A stretch of DNA of 64,000 bases from Palsa-506 sp963786975. GTDB lineage: Bacteria > Actinomycetota > Actinomycetes > Streptosporangiales > Streptosporangiaceae. The notes below the pieces were generated by a model. The model was not told the DNA's origin and made no database searches. It saw nothing but the letters and a program-made list of their open reading frames with translations. This document shows, piece by piece, positions 44,211 through 53,336 of the stretch; position 1 is the stretch's first letter; each line of letters begins with the position of its first letter. The stretch is taken from assembly GCA_963786975.1 (NCBI GenBank), contig CAWBBE010000009.1, forward strand, positions 62,001 through 126,000. Reading direction: 5' to 3'. The translations under genes and the position numbers were made by a program.

Positions 44211-45927
44211 TCAGGGGGAACCAGCCGGGCGGGAAGGCTCCAGCGCCAGCAGGGCCACATGCAGCGAAGCGCGCGACTCGGCCGAGTCGAGGCTGACGCC
44301 GAGCACCCGCTCGATGTGCCTGAGCCGCTCGTACAGCGTCGGCCTGGCCAGATGGGCGCGCTGGGCCGCCTCGGCCTTGTTGCCGCCCGATTCCAGGTAG
44401 GCGGCGAGCACGCTGGTCAGTGCCGTGCCGTGGCTGGCGTCGTAGCCGAGCAGCGGGCCGATCTCGCGCTCGGCAAAGTTCGCCAGCCTGGGGTCGCCGC
44501 GGAGTAGCTGGAGCAGGCCGCGTAGCCTCAGGTCGGCCAGCCGGCAGAACGGCCGGGACGGCCGGGGGCCGGACCCGAAGACCTCGGGGTCGGCGGCAGC
44601 GGCGTCGGCGACCTGCTGGGCCTCAACGAACGATCGCCGCGCGTCCCGCATCGACTCAGCCACCGAGCCTGCCGCGATCACCTGCTCCTCGCGGTGGAAG
44701 CGCAGTGGCCGGCCGCCCGGCTGCGGGCCCGGCTGGCTGCCCGGCGCGGCGCCGGGCTGGGCGGCCAGCCGGGCCAGCAGCTGCCGGATCCGGTTGCAGA
44801 CCGCGGTGAGGGCCAGGTCCGCGCTGGCCCGGCGATCCAGCGAGAGCAGGGCGCCGGCCCGCGCGTCGTCGAGCGATCCGACGATCGCCGGCACCCGCTC
44901 GGCCCGGCAGGCGTCGGCCACCGCATCCGCCGCCGCCAGCACCCGGGCCTGGGCGGACAGGCCGGGACCCGGATCGCGGAGCCGCACCACCACGGCGATC
45001 AGCTGCCGTCCGTCGACCGGCACCCCGAGTGCCCTGGCCCGGACGGCCGCCTCGTCCGGGTCGGCGCCCGCCTGCTCGAGGATGGCGCTGATCAGCGTGC
45101 GGTGCACCTGGCGCTCCAGGCTCTCGCGCTGCCGCGCGATCAGCCGGGTGAGCGCGAGCGCGGCGGCGGCCCGCTCGACCAGCGCCAGGTCCAGCGGCGC
45201 CGGCGAGCAGCCGGCAGTCCAGCAGCACCCGGCCCCAGTTCTCGCCGCGCGCGCCGACCGGCGTGACCAGCAGGCCGGAGGCGGCGTCGAAGGCGGTCCC
45301 GGCAGCCGAGCTGACCTGCCGGGACCGGGCCGCGAACCCGGCCAGCAGGGAGGCGGTTTCCGGCCCGGCCGGCTCGCACACCAGGACCGAATGGGACAGA
45401 TCCTCAAGGATCACCGGGCGGCCGGCCAGCCGGGCGGCCTCCCGGACGATCTCGGCCGGGCTGGCGCCCGCCACCGACAGGTCGGTGAACGCCTCGTGCA
45501 GCCGGGCCGCGGCCCGCAATTCCGCGCTCTGGCTGTCGATGATCCGCGCATGCACCGCCTCGGTGACCTCGACGAACAGCACCTCGCGGGTGAAGGCGAT
45601 CAGCGGCAGCCGCTGCTCCGCCGCGGCCGACACCAGCGCGGGCGGCAGCCCGCCCGCGAACCGCCGCCCGATCTCCACGGCCAGCCCGGCCACGCCGACG
45701 CCGGCTAGCTCCGTCACGTACCTGGCCTGCAGCGGCGGCTCGTCCGGCAGCGCGATGCCGGTGGTCAGCACGAGCTCGCCGCCGTGCAGCAGCCGGGCCG
45801 CGTCGGCTACCTCGATGGCGTGCACCCAGCGGACCGGCCGGCCGAGCAGCCCGGCCCCGGCCAGCACCTCGGGGCGGCCCCGGCGGACCGCGTCCAGCTC
45901 GAGGATCTCCGCGAGGGTGGGCAGCAC
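44211..45927 (-). pseudogene. PucR-family transcriptional regulator, frameshifted
   Basis: A ~570-codon regulator of the PucR/CdaR type, which often controls purine, pyrimidine or amine catabolism. The N-terminal PucR domain (LPTLAEILELDAVRRG, VRWVHAIEVADAA, GGELVLTTGIAL) and a GAF-like middle lie in one frame. Near 45193-45203 one extra base shifts to a second frame holding PLDLALVERAAAALAL, the GGDEF-like CdaR region and the C-terminal helix-turn-helix (NKAEAAQRAHLARPTLYERL). GTG at 45927 is the likely start. It is divergent from the aminotransferase/MMSDH operon it probably controls. If the break is real, that control is lost. Confidence 0.88.
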
Positions 45928-46045
45928 GGCGGGCCCCCTCTCGCGCAGCCCGGTGGCTGCTTCCTTACGACATGTTACGCATCGGGCCAGATGCCTTCCA
46001 TGCTGTCGGCAGTCGGCCGGCCTGCCCGCCGCCACACTGATTCGC

Positions 46046-47356
46046 ATGGGAGAACTTCACGATCGCCACCGCAACGTCATGCCCCGCTGGGCCGGCCTCT
46101 ACTACGACGAGCCGCTCGAGATCGTCAGCGGCAAGGGCAGCCGGGTAACCGACGCATCCGGCCGCAGCTATCTCGACTTCTTCTGCGGCATCCTGACCAA
46201 CATGCTCGGGTACGACGTGCCCGAGGTGCGCGAGGCCGTCGAGCGCCAGCTCGCCACCGGCGTGGTGCACACGTCGACGCTGTACCTGATCCGTCATCAG
46301 GTCGAGCTGGCGGAGAAGATCGCCGGGCTGTCCGGGATCGAGAACGCCAAGGTGTTCTTCACGAACTCGGGTACCGAGGCGAACGAGACCGCGCTGCTGC
46401 TCGCCACCGCGGCCCGCCGGTCCAGCCAGGTGCTCGCGCTGCGCAACAGCTACCACGGGCGCTCGTTCGGCGCCGTGGCGATCACCGGCAACGGCGGCTG
46501 GAAGAGCTCCCAGCTGACCCCGTTCGGGGTGCATTACCTGCACGGGACGGACCGGCACCTGCCGGCGTTCGCCCGCATGCCGGACGCGGAATACATCCAC
46601 GCATGCACGGAAGACCTGCGGCACGTGCTGGCCACCGCGACCGCGGGCGACGTGGCCTGCCTGATCGCCGAGCCGCTGCAGGGCGTCGGCGGCTTCGCGA
46701 TGCCGCCGGACGGGCTCTTCGCCGCCTACCAGGAGGTGCTGGACTCCCATGGCATCCTGTTCATCTCCGACGAGGTGCAGACCGGCTGGGGACGTACCGG
46801 CGAGCACTTCTGGGGGATCGGCGCGCACGGCATCACGCCGGACATGATGACCTTCGCCAAGGGACTCGGCAACGGGTTCGCGATCGGCGGCGTCGTGGCC
46901 AGGGGCGACCTGATGGACGGCCTCACCGGCAACGGCATCTCGACGTTCGGCGGCAACCCGGTATCGACCGCGGCGGCCGGCGCGACCATCGACTACGTCC
47001 TCTCCCACGACCTGCAGCGCAACGCCGCCAGGCTCGGCAAGCTGATCATCGGCAGGCTGCGCGAGGCGGCCGGCCCGCTCGCGGTGGCCGGCGACGTCCG
47101 CGGCAAGGGCCTGATGTTCGCGGTCGACCTGCTGGACCCGGCCACCGGCCAGCCGAGCCCGGCGCTGGCCGGCCGGATGCTGGCGGAGACCCGGGAGCGC
47201 GGGCTGCTCATCGGCAAGGGCGGGCTGTACGGGCACACGCTGCGGATGGCGCCGCCGCTGACGCTCACCGAGGCCGAGGCCAGGGAGGGCCTCGGCATCC
47301 TCACGGACGCGCTGCGCGCCGTTGACGCGGCCGCGGCAGCCGGAGCCGGGAAATGA
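46046..47356 (+). CDS. Class III aminotransferase
   Basis: A 436-residue PLP aminotransferase distinct from the one at 41.5 kb. It has FFTNSGTEANETALLLAT, the YHGRSFGAVAITGN segment, SDEVQTGWGRTG with the PLP Asp, and the lysine in MTFAKGLGNGFAIGG. It resembles alanine-glyoxylate-2/beta-aminoisobutyrate type enzymes. The stop overlaps the start of mmsA (ATGA). An aminotransferase followed by methylmalonate-semialdehyde dehydrogenase is the expected pair for turning beta-alanine or beta-aminoisobutyrate into acetyl- or propionyl-CoA. Confidence 0.93.
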   Translation: MGELHDRHRNVMPRWAGLYYDEPLEIVSGKGSRVTDASGRSYLDFFCGILTNMLGYDVPEVREAVERQLATGVVHTSTLYLIRHQVELAEKIAGLSGIENAKVFFTNSGTEANETALLLATAARRSSQVLALRNSYHGRSFGAVAITGNGGWKSSQLTPFGVHYLHGTDRHLPAFARMPDAEYIHACTEDLRHVLATATAGDVACLIAEPLQGVGGFAMPPDGLFAAYQEVLDSHGILFISDEVQTGWGRTGEHFWGIGAHGITPDMMTFAKGLGNGFAIGGVVARGDLMDGLTGNGISTFGGNPVSTAAAGATIDYVLSHDLQRNAARLGKLIIGRLREAAGPLAVAGDVRGKGLMFAVDLLDPATGQPSPALAGRMLAETRERGLLIGKGGLYGHTLRMAPPLTLTEAEAREGLGILTDALRAVDAAAAAGAGK

Positions 47357-48852
47357 GGCACGCGACGCACTGGATCGGCGGCAAGCCCTGGGCCGGCGGC
47401 GCCGCCGCGCGCCAGGGCGACATCTACAACCCGGCGACCGGCGAGGTCAGCGGGACGGTGGACTTCGCCGGCCCGGCCGAGGTGGCCGCGGCAGTCCAGG
47501 CCGCCGCCGCGGCGTTCCCGGCCTGGCGCGCGACTTCCCTGGTCAAGCGGACCGCGGTGCTGTTCGCGTTCCGCGAGCTGCTGCGCGCCCGGCAGGCCGA
47601 CATCGCCGCCCTGATCAGCGCCGAGCACGGCAAGGTGGCATCCGACGCGGCGGGCGAGGTGGCCCGCGGCCTTGAGGTGGTCGAGTTCGCCTGCGGGATA
47701 CCGCACCTGCTCAAGGGAGGCTTCTCGGAGAACGTGTCGGCGGGCGTGGACGCCTACTCGATCCGCCAGCCGCTGGGCGTGGTGGCCGGGATAACCCCGT
47801 TCAATTTCCCCGCGATGGTGCCGATGTGGATGTTCCCGATCGCCATCGCCTGCGGCAACACGTTCGTGCTCAAGCCGTCGGAAAAGGATCCGTCCGCCTC
47901 CCTGCTGCTGGCCGAGCTGCTGGCGGAGGCGGGCCTGCCGGACGGCGTCTGCAACGTCGTGCACGGCGCCAGGGAGGCGGTCGACGCGCTGCTCACCCAC
48001 CCGGACGTGCGCGCGGTCAGCTTCGTCGGATCCACCCCGGTGGCCCGCTACGTCTGGGAGACCGGCGCGGCCGCCGGCAAGCGGGTGCAGGCCCTCGGCG
48101 GGGCGAAGAACCACATGATGGTGCTGCCCGACGCGGACCTGGACCTGGCCGCCGACGCCGCGGTATCGGCCGGCTTCGGCTCGGCCGGGGAACGCTGCAT
48201 GGCGATCTCGGTCGTGGTCGCGGTCGACCCGGTCGGTGACGAGCTGGTCGCGAAGATCGCCGAGCGGGTAGCGCCGCTCCGGGTCGGGCCGGGCAGCGAC
48301 GAGCGGTCCGAGATGGGGCCGCTGGTCACCGCGGCGCACCGGGACAAGGTCGCCTCGTACCTGGACTCAGGGGTCCGCGAGGGGGCCGTGCTGGCGATTG
48401 ACGGCCGCGATCATCCGGTAACCGGCGGCGCGGCCGGCGGATTCTGGCTCGGGCCGAGCGTGCTCGACCATGTCACGCCGTCCATGGGCTGCTACGCCGA
48501 CGAGATATTCGGGCCGGTGCTGTCGGTGGTCCGGGCGCCGACCTACCAGCACGCGCTGCAGGTGATCAACGGCAACCGGTACGGCAACGGCACCGCCATC
48601 TTCACCAGCGACGGGGGAGCCGCCCGCAGGTTCACCAGCGAGGTGGAGGTCGGGATGGTAGGCATCAACGTGCCGATACCGGTGCCGATGGCCTTCTACT
48701 CGTTCGGCGGCTGGAAGGCATCGCTGTTCGGCGATACCCACGTGCACGGAACCGAGGGCGTGCATTTCTACACCCGCGGCAAGGCGGTCACCTCGCGCTG
48801 GCTGGATCCCAGCCACGGCGGCGTGAACCTCGGCTTCCCGGTCAACGCCTAG
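47353..48852 (+). CDS. mmsA: Methylmalonate-semialdehyde dehydrogenase (CoA-acylating)
   Basis: A 499-residue aldehyde dehydrogenase. It has the MMSDH-type ITPFNFPAMVPMWMFP, FVLKPSEKDPSA, the cofactor loop SFVGSTPVARYV, and the catalytic cysteine in SAGERCMAISVVV, with the usual Glu of other ALDHs replaced (GGAKNHMMVLPDAD), as expected for the CoA-dependent family. GFWLGPSVLDHVTPSM and MVGINVPIPVPMAF complete the match. It forms malonate or methylmalonate semialdehyde products into acetyl- or propionyl-CoA. It is translationally coupled to the aminotransferase before it. Confidence 0.95.
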   Translation: MRHATHWIGGKPWAGGAAARQGDIYNPATGEVSGTVDFAGPAEVAAAVQAAAAAFPAWRATSLVKRTAVLFAFRELLRARQADIAALISAEHGKVASDAAGEVARGLEVVEFACGIPHLLKGGFSENVSAGVDAYSIRQPLGVVAGITPFNFPAMVPMWMFPIAIACGNTFVLKPSEKDPSASLLLAELLAEAGLPDGVCNVVHGAREAVDALLTHPDVRAVSFVGSTPVARYVWETGAAAGKRVQALGGAKNHMMVLPDADLDLAADAAVSAGFGSAGERCMAISVVVAVDPVGDELVAKIAERVAPLRVGPGSDERSEMGPLVTAAHRDKVASYLDSGVREGAVLAIDGRDHPVTGGAAGGFWLGPSVLDHVTPSMGCYADEIFGPVLSVVRAPTYQHALQVINGNRYGNGTAIFTSDGGAARRFTSEVEVGMVGINVPIPVPMAFYSFGGWKASLFGDTHVHGTEGVHFYTRGKAVTSRWLDPSHGGVNLGFPVNA

Positions 48853-48862
48853 CAAGGGCGCG

Positions 48863-48885
48863 GCCCGCCCGCGCCGCGGGCGGGC
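48863..48885. terminator. GC-rich hairpin after mmsA
   Basis: gcccgcccgcg is followed almost at once by its complement, starting 11 bases after the mmsA stop. It can form a 9-bp stem with a 5-nt loop and separates mmsA from the converging TetR gene. Confidence 0.6.
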
Positions 48886-48908
48886 CCGCGCCGCCTGGCG
48901 GAGGGCGC

Positions 48909-48935
48909 GGACATCGGCCAGCCGGCGGATGTCTC
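48909..48935. repeat. Short hairpin motif, copy 1
   Basis: ACATCGGCCAG-N2-GGCGGATGTC contains a 6-bp inverted repeat (gacatc/gatgtc). Similar sequences occur at 52087-52112 and 52320-52342, all in intergenic DNA. Confidence 0.4.
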
Positions 48936-49012
48936 CGCGGGCCGCCGGGCCGCACGCTGAGGGTGTGACCGAGCACCCGCGCACCGCCTCCGGGCCGCCG
49001 CCTGAACTGCGG

Positions 49013-49666
49013 CTAACCGTCCGGGCGGAAGACGGCCCGGGCGAAGAAATCGGCATGCCTGGCCGCCCGGTCCCTGGCCGCCTGCCGCTGCGCCGGGGTG
49101 GCGTCCGCGTGCAGCCACAGCAGCCTGGCCTGGGCCAGCGGGGCCATCAGGGCGTAGGCCAGGTCGGCGGGCTCGGCCAGGCCGGGATCGATGCGGCCGG
49201 CCCTGATCCAGCGCTCGAAGATCGCGGCCAGGCCGCCGATGACCTCCTCGATGGCGCCGGCCAGCAGCGGATCGTGGGTGAGGCCGTCGTGGCTCATCAC
49301 GCTGATCAGCTGCCGTGCCGCTGGCGTGTCCCAGGCCCGCATCACGCTGGCGGCGAGCATCCGGATGAAGCCGGCCGGGTCGCTGTCCCGCATTCCCTGG
49401 CCGGCGTCCCGGAGCACGACAGCCGCGCTTTGCGGGCCGAGCCTGGCCAGCACCGCCTCGAAGATCGACCGTTTGCTGCCGAAGTGCGCGTAGAGCACGC
49501 TCTCGCTCAGGCCGACCTCGCGCGCGATCGCGCGGATCGAGGTGCCGGCGTAGCCGTTGCGGGCGAACAGCCTGAGCGCCGCGGCCAGCAACTCGGCCTT
49601 GGTGTCCCCGGCCTCGCCCTTGGGCGGCCGCCCGGGCCGCCTGGCCTGGCCGCTCGTCGTCACCAT
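49013..49666 (-). CDS. TetR-family transcriptional regulator
   Basis: A 217-residue regulator. A basic tail (RRPGRPPKGEAGDTKAELL) leads into the helix-turn-helix (GTSIRAIAREVGLSESVLYA, then HFGSKRSIFEAVL) and an all-helical ligand domain. The ATG at 49666 follows GGGAGG. It is divergent from a small membrane protein gene and an SDR, with a palindromic operator between, so it probably represses both directions. Confidence 0.93.
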   Translation of the reverse strand: MVTTSGQARRPGRPPKGEAGDTKAELLAAALRLFARNGYAGTSIRAIAREVGLSESVLYAHFGSKRSIFEAVLARLGPQSAAVVLRDAGQGMRDSDPAGFIRMLAASVMRAWDTPAARQLISVMSHDGLTHDPLLAGAIEEVIGGLAAIFERWIRAGRIDPGLAEPADLAYALMAPLAQARLLWLHADATPAQRQAARDRAARHADFFARAVFRPDG

Positions 49667-49731
49667 GGCGTCCGCCTCCCGGCAGGAATCTAGCACCGGC
49701 CGCGCGGGCCGCCGGTTAATTGGCTTGAAAA

Positions 49732-49749
49732 TAATCGATCGTTCGATTA
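49732..49749. promoter_or_regulatory. TetR operator palindrome
   Basis: TAATCGA-tcgt-TCGATTA lies in the AT-rich 130-bp region between the TetR gene and the divergent small gene. Its arms are perfect, and its size and place are typical for TetR autoregulation. Confidence 0.7.
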
Positions 49750-49796
49750 ATTTTTTGCTCGTACCTCACGATACCTGCAGAAAGCCGGAGGACGCC

Positions 49797-50045
49797 ATGG
49801 CCATCAAGCCAGGGCCGGTCAGCACGGCCGCCCGGACGGCGAGCGGACCGGCGCGGGCCAAGGCCGAGGTCGCGGCGGCCGTGCAGGCCACCGCGGTGCC
49901 GGAGGCCCGCCGCTACGACCTCGAGCACTCGATGCGCTCCGCCCTGGACTGGCAGCTCGGCGTGTTCTTCCTCGCCCTGCTCCTGGTCGCCCGGCTGCCC
50001 AGGGTCAAGCTCGACGGCGATGCCCTGGTGCCCGGCGGCGGATGA
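49797..50045 (+). CDS. Small membrane-associated protein
   Basis: An 82-residue protein with an Ala-rich, weakly basic N-terminal half and one hydrophobic segment (WQLGVFFLALLLVARL, about residues 54-69). GGAGG precedes the ATG. I recognise no family. It is divergent from the TetR gene under a shared palindromic operator and lies 77 bp before an SDR gene, so the three probably form one regulon. Confidence 0.6.
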   Translation: MAIKPGPVSTAARTASGPARAKAEVAAAVQATAVPEARRYDLEHSMRSALDWQLGVFFLALLLVARLPRVKLDGDALVPGGG

Positions 50046-50122
50046 TCGTCCGGCGCGGCGCGGCCGCGGCTAGCCGCAAACCCAGGAAACCAGCGAGAGA
50101 ACTCACAGAAAGGCGTACCGCC

Positions 50123-51058
50123 ATGAGCACCATCGTCGTCACCGGAGCGTCTTCCGGTATCGGCCGCGCCACCGCGCTGCGGCTGGCCGCCGGCGGCCAC
50201 CGGGTCTTCGCCACCGTCCGCAAGGACGCGGATGCCCGGCGGCTGGCCGGCCACGACCGGATCACTCCGGTCTTCCTCGATGTCACCAGCGCCAGCCAGA
50301 TCGCCGGCGCGGTCGCCACCATCCAGGCCCAGGTCGGGGAGGCCGGGCTGGACGGGCTGGTCAACAACGCCGGCTCCGGCGCGGCCGAGCCGCTGGAGCT
50401 GATGGCGCCGGACGCGCTGCGCCGCCAGCTCGAGGTCAACACCATCGGGCAGCTCGCGGTGACCCAGGCGTTCCTCCCGCTGCTGCGGCAGGCGCACGGC
50501 CGGATCGTGATGATCGGCTCAATCGGGGTCCGGTGCACCCCGCCGTTCTCCGGCCCGATCGTGATTCCCAAGGCCGCCCTGACTGCCATGACGCACGCGC
50601 TCCGGCAGGAACTGGCCGGCAGCGGGATCCGTACCATCCTGGTCGACCCGGCCACCATCCGCACCGACGCCGGGGACAAGTTCGCCGCGGACGCGGCGGC
50701 AACCATCAGCGCCTTCTCCGCAACGGGCCGCGCCAGCTACGGGGCCGCGTTCACGAAGATGACAGCGGCCTTCGCCCGCAGCCACGAGCATGGCAGCCCG
50801 CCCGAGACGGTCGCGGCCGTCGTCGCCCGCGCGCTGACCGCGAAGCGGCCCCGGGCGCATTACACGGTCGGCAAGAACGCCCGCCGGATGACCCTCGTCG
50901 CTTACCTGCCCATCCGGCTGGCCGACGCGGTGCGCCGCCGTATCTTCGGGCTGGCCGCGGCCGGCCCGCCGCCCGCCCGCGGACCGCAGGCCGTCCCGGG
51001 ACCGCAGGCCGTACCGGGACGGCAGGCGGCGGCGGGCACGGCAGTGCGGAACAGCTGA
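50123..51058 (+). CDS. SDR family protein with replaced catalytic tyrosine
   Basis: A 311-residue short-chain dehydrogenase-type protein. TGASSGIG, FLDVTSASQI and NNAGSG are standard, and the Ser is present in MIGSIG. Where the YxxxK motif should stand the sequence reads GPIVIPKAAL: Lys is kept but Tyr is Ile, so normal proton relay should fail. The cofactor site is intact, so it may bind NAD(P) without turnover or use another residue. A C-terminal tail has three PQAVPG-type repeats. The ATG at 50123 is the family start; an upstream ATG at 50042 overlapping the previous stop is less likely. Confidence 0.85.
   Translation: MSTIVVTGASSGIGRATALRLAAGGHRVFATVRKDADARRLAGHDRITPVFLDVTSASQIAGAVATIQAQVGEAGLDGLVNNAGSGAAEPLELMAPDALRRQLEVNTIGQLAVTQAFLPLLRQAHGRIVMIGSIGVRCTPPFSGPIVIPKAALTAMTHALRQELAGSGIRTILVDPATIRTDAGDKFAADAAATISAFSATGRASYGAAFTKMTAAFARSHEHGSPPETVAAVVARALTAKRPRAHYTVGKNARRMTLVAYLPIRLADAVRRRIFGLAAAGPPPARGPQAVPGPQAVPGRQAAAGTAVRNS
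50981..51034 (+). repeat. 18-bp tandem repeat, 3 copies, in the SDR gene tail
   Basis: Two close copies and one diverged copy of ggaccgcaggccgtcccg encode GPQAVP units in the disordered C-terminal tail, in frame. Confidence 0.85.
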
Positions 51059-51073
51059 TCCCGGCGGGCCGGT

Positions 51074-52015
51074 TCAGCCGGACTGGCGGAGCAGTTCCCC
51101 CTCTGGCCGGACATCGCCCGCCGCCCAGGCCGCGGCGGCCGCGCGTGCCGCGGCCCGGGCCTGCCGGGCCTGCCGGGCGCGCCCGGCGCGGGCCCGGCCA
51201 TGGCCGGTGCCGAGCAGGCCGAGGCCGGCGATGGCGGCCCCGCCGACGGTGTCGAGCAGGAAGTGGTTGGCCGTGGCCAGCACCACGAACGTGGTGGCCA
51301 CCGGGTAGAGCCAGGCCAGGTGGCGCCAGCTGGCCCGGGTGACCGACACGATCACGAAGGCGCACCAGACGGCCCATGCGACATGCAGGCTCGGCATGGC
51401 GGCGTAGAGATCAGCCAGCCGGCTGACCACATGATGGTCGGCCGCGCCGAGTATGTGCCGGGAGGCCAGCGTATCGGTCATCCCGGGCCGGGCCAGCCGC
51501 GGCGGGGCGGCGGGCCAGATCCAGAACACCACGTTGGCGGCCGTGGTAGCCAGCACTATCGCCGAGCGCAGCCGGGGGAAGGCGTCCGGGCGGCGCCAGA
51601 ACAGCCAGCCAAGCACGGCGCCGGTGACGATGAAGTGGAGCAGCCCGTAGTAATAGCCGGCCGCGTCCGCGAGCAGCGGGTGCAGGGAGAGGAACTGGTT
51701 GAGTAGCGGCTCGATGTTGACGTGCAGCCGGGCCTCGGCGCTGTACAGCTGCGCCGCATGCGTGAACGCGGCGTGGCGGCCGGCCCGCAGGCCGAGCCGG
51801 ACCAGCGAATAGGCCGCGTAGCCGGCGCCGATCGTGGCCAGTTCCAGCGCCGCCGGCCGCCGTGGCCAGGCCAGCCCGGATCGGGCTGGCCCGCTCCGGG
51901 CCGGCCTCGCTCGCTGGTCACGGTCGCGCGGCAAAAACGGGGCGGCCATGCCCGGCCGCGCCGCACCGGGCCACCGGCCCCGCAGGTCTCGGTAGCTACT
52001 GGTATCCGGTTGCAC
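51074..52015 (-). CDS. PAP2-superfamily membrane phosphatase
   Basis: A 313-residue multispanning protein. The PAP2 active-site motifs are AAMPSLHVAWAVW (with catalytic His) and ATANHFLLDTVGG. About six membrane helices are visible (YGLLHFIVTGAVLGWLFW, VFWIWPAAPPRL nearby, LYPVATTFVVLAT). It belongs to the inositolphosphotransferase-like branch of PAP2 and could remodel phospholipids or lipid-linked carriers. The GTG at 52015 gives a Arg/Pro-rich N-terminal region. The tail is Ala/Arg-rich. Confidence 0.88.
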   Translation of the reverse strand: MQPDTSSYRDLRGRWPGAARPGMAAPFLPRDRDQRARPARSGPARSGLAWPRRPAALELATIGAGYAAYSLVRLGLRAGRHAAFTHAAQLYSAEARLHVNIEPLLNQFLSLHPLLADAAGYYYGLLHFIVTGAVLGWLFWRRPDAFPRLRSAIVLATTAANVVFWIWPAAPPRLARPGMTDTLASRHILGAADHHVVSRLADLYAAMPSLHVAWAVWCAFVIVSVTRASWRHLAWLYPVATTFVVLATANHFLLDTVGGAAIAGLGLLGTGHGRARAGRARQARQARAAARAAAAAWAAGDVRPEGELLRQSG

Positions 52016-52086
52016 GCGTCAGCCCTCCGGGTGGGTTGCGGCCGGTGTCCGGGACGCTTTCCAGCCTGCCGGGAGGCTGACCTGGC

Positions 52087-52112
52087 GGACATCGGCCAGG
52101 TAGCGGATCTCG
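52087..52112. repeat. Short hairpin motif, copy 2
   Basis: GGACATCGGCCAG-N2-GCGGATCTC, sharing 14 contiguous bases with copy 1 at 48.9 kb. It lies just before the PAP2 gene start on the minus strand, in a 400-bp stretch (52016-52415) without a convincing gene. Confidence 0.4.
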
Positions 52113-52272
52113 CCGCGGCCATGGGCCTCGCCACCAGGCAGGCCGGCCGCCCCGGGCAGCCGGGACGGCCGGCCACGGCCGCCGCGGACGGCCCGGACGC
52201 CGTCCGCGGCGGCCAGCGGCCCGGGCTCGGCCGCCCGGGGGCGGGTGACGGCGGCGCGGACCGGGGCGAGAC

Positions 52273-52309
52273 GCCGCCCCCGGCCATACCGGGCCCAGCC
52301 GGGGGCGGC
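52273..52309 (-). terminator. Hairpin downstream of the SGNH hydrolase gene
   Basis: gccgcccccggc and its complement form a perfect 12-bp stem around a 13-nt loop, about 105 bp after the stop of the minus-strand hydrolase gene. It is probably its terminator. Confidence 0.65.
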
Positions 52310-52319
52310 CAGCGGAACC

Positions 52320-52342
52320 AGATCGGCCGCATGGCGGATGTC
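52320..52342. repeat. Short hairpin motif, copy 3
   Basis: ATCGGCCGcatGGCGGATGTC, a diverged copy of the motif at 48909 and 52087, next to the 12-bp-stem hairpin. Confidence 0.3.
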
Positions 52343-52415
52343 TTTGCCGGCCCGCAGCCGCAGGCTGAGAGAGCCGGGCGTGCGGCGGCGTCAGCGCCGG
52401 GCCGGGCCCGCGGCG

Positions 52416-53306
52416 TCAGCCGCCGGCCAGCACCGGCCAGCTGGCGTTCGCGGTGAACACCGGCAGGTAGCCGCCGGCCTGGCCGGCCGCGGTCGGGTGG
52501 TAGGAATCCGCGATGTCGAAGAAATCCACCGCGTGCAGCCAGCCGGCCGAGTCGCAGATCTCATGCGCGCCGAACGCGGACTGGACGCCGGCGTAAACGT
52601 CCCCGTGCCTGACCGCGGCCGCCTCGATCTGGGCGTCCAGCAGGTCGGCCGCGTGGTTCAGGTCCGTCCGGTCGGTGCTGCTCAGCCCGATGCAGCCGGC
52701 CGACCTGGCCAGGTCATAAAGGTGCGGGTAGCCGAGGACCACGACCCTGGCGGCCGGCGCGGTCAGCCCGATCGCGCCGAGCACCCGGTCAAGCCCGCCG
52801 GGAAGCCGGCTGGTCACCTCGGCCTCGGCCGTGGTGATCGCGCTGACGCAGGTGCTCGTGGAGCGCAGCACGCAGGTTTCCAGCACCGAGCTGAAGCCGA
52901 CGTCGTTCCCGCCGATCGTGATCGAGACCAGCGTGGTAGCCGGACTCAGCGCCTGGATCTGGCTGCTGAGCACGCTGCCGGTGGTCGCCCCGGCGCAGGC
53001 CACGGAGACGAAGGAGGCGGGCTGGTTCGCGCCGGCCCAGAGCGCCGGGTAGGCATCGGCGCTCCGGTCGCAGGATCCGCTGGCGGCGATGTAATCACCG
53101 GAGCCCAGCCCGGCGGTATACGAGTCGCCAAGCGCGACATAGTGCGCGCCGCCCACCGGGCCGCCCGCCGCCACCGCTGCAGCCGGGGTGGCAGGAGCCG
53201 GTGCGGCCGCGGCCGGTGCGGCGGCCGTTAACAAGGGCACCGCGACGGCGCATGCCGCGCAGAGCGCGGCCGCGAGACGGCCGGCCGCGGCGGCTCGGGA
53301 CAGCAC
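52416..53306 (-). CDS. Secreted SGNH/GDSL hydrolase
   Basis: A 296-residue exported esterase or lipase. A signal peptide (AALCAACAVAVPLLTAAAPA, ending near ASA-like AAAAPA) precedes the catalytic blocks: YVALGDSYTAG (Ser), VACAGAT (Gly), TIGGNDVGF (Asn) and IADSYHPTAAG (Asp/His). Six cysteines in the mature part fit disulfide-stabilised lipases of the Streptomyces type. The likely substrates are lipid or aryl esters outside the cell. Confidence 0.93.
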   Translation of the reverse strand: MLSRAAAAGRLAAALCAACAVAVPLLTAAAPAAAAPAPATPAAAVAAGGPVGGAHYVALGDSYTAGLGSGDYIAASGSCDRSADAYPALWAGANQPASFVSVACAGATTGSVLSSQIQALSPATTLVSITIGGNDVGFSSVLETCVLRSTSTCVSAITTAEAEVTSRLPGGLDRVLGAIGLTAPAARVVVLGYPHLYDLARSAGCIGLSSTDRTDLNHAADLLDAQIEAAAVRHGDVYAGVQSAFGAHEICDSAGWLHAVDFFDIADSYHPTAAGQAGGYLPVFTANASWPVLAGG

Positions 53307-53336
53307 GAGGCCTCCTCGGCTAGCTGGGAACTTCGG

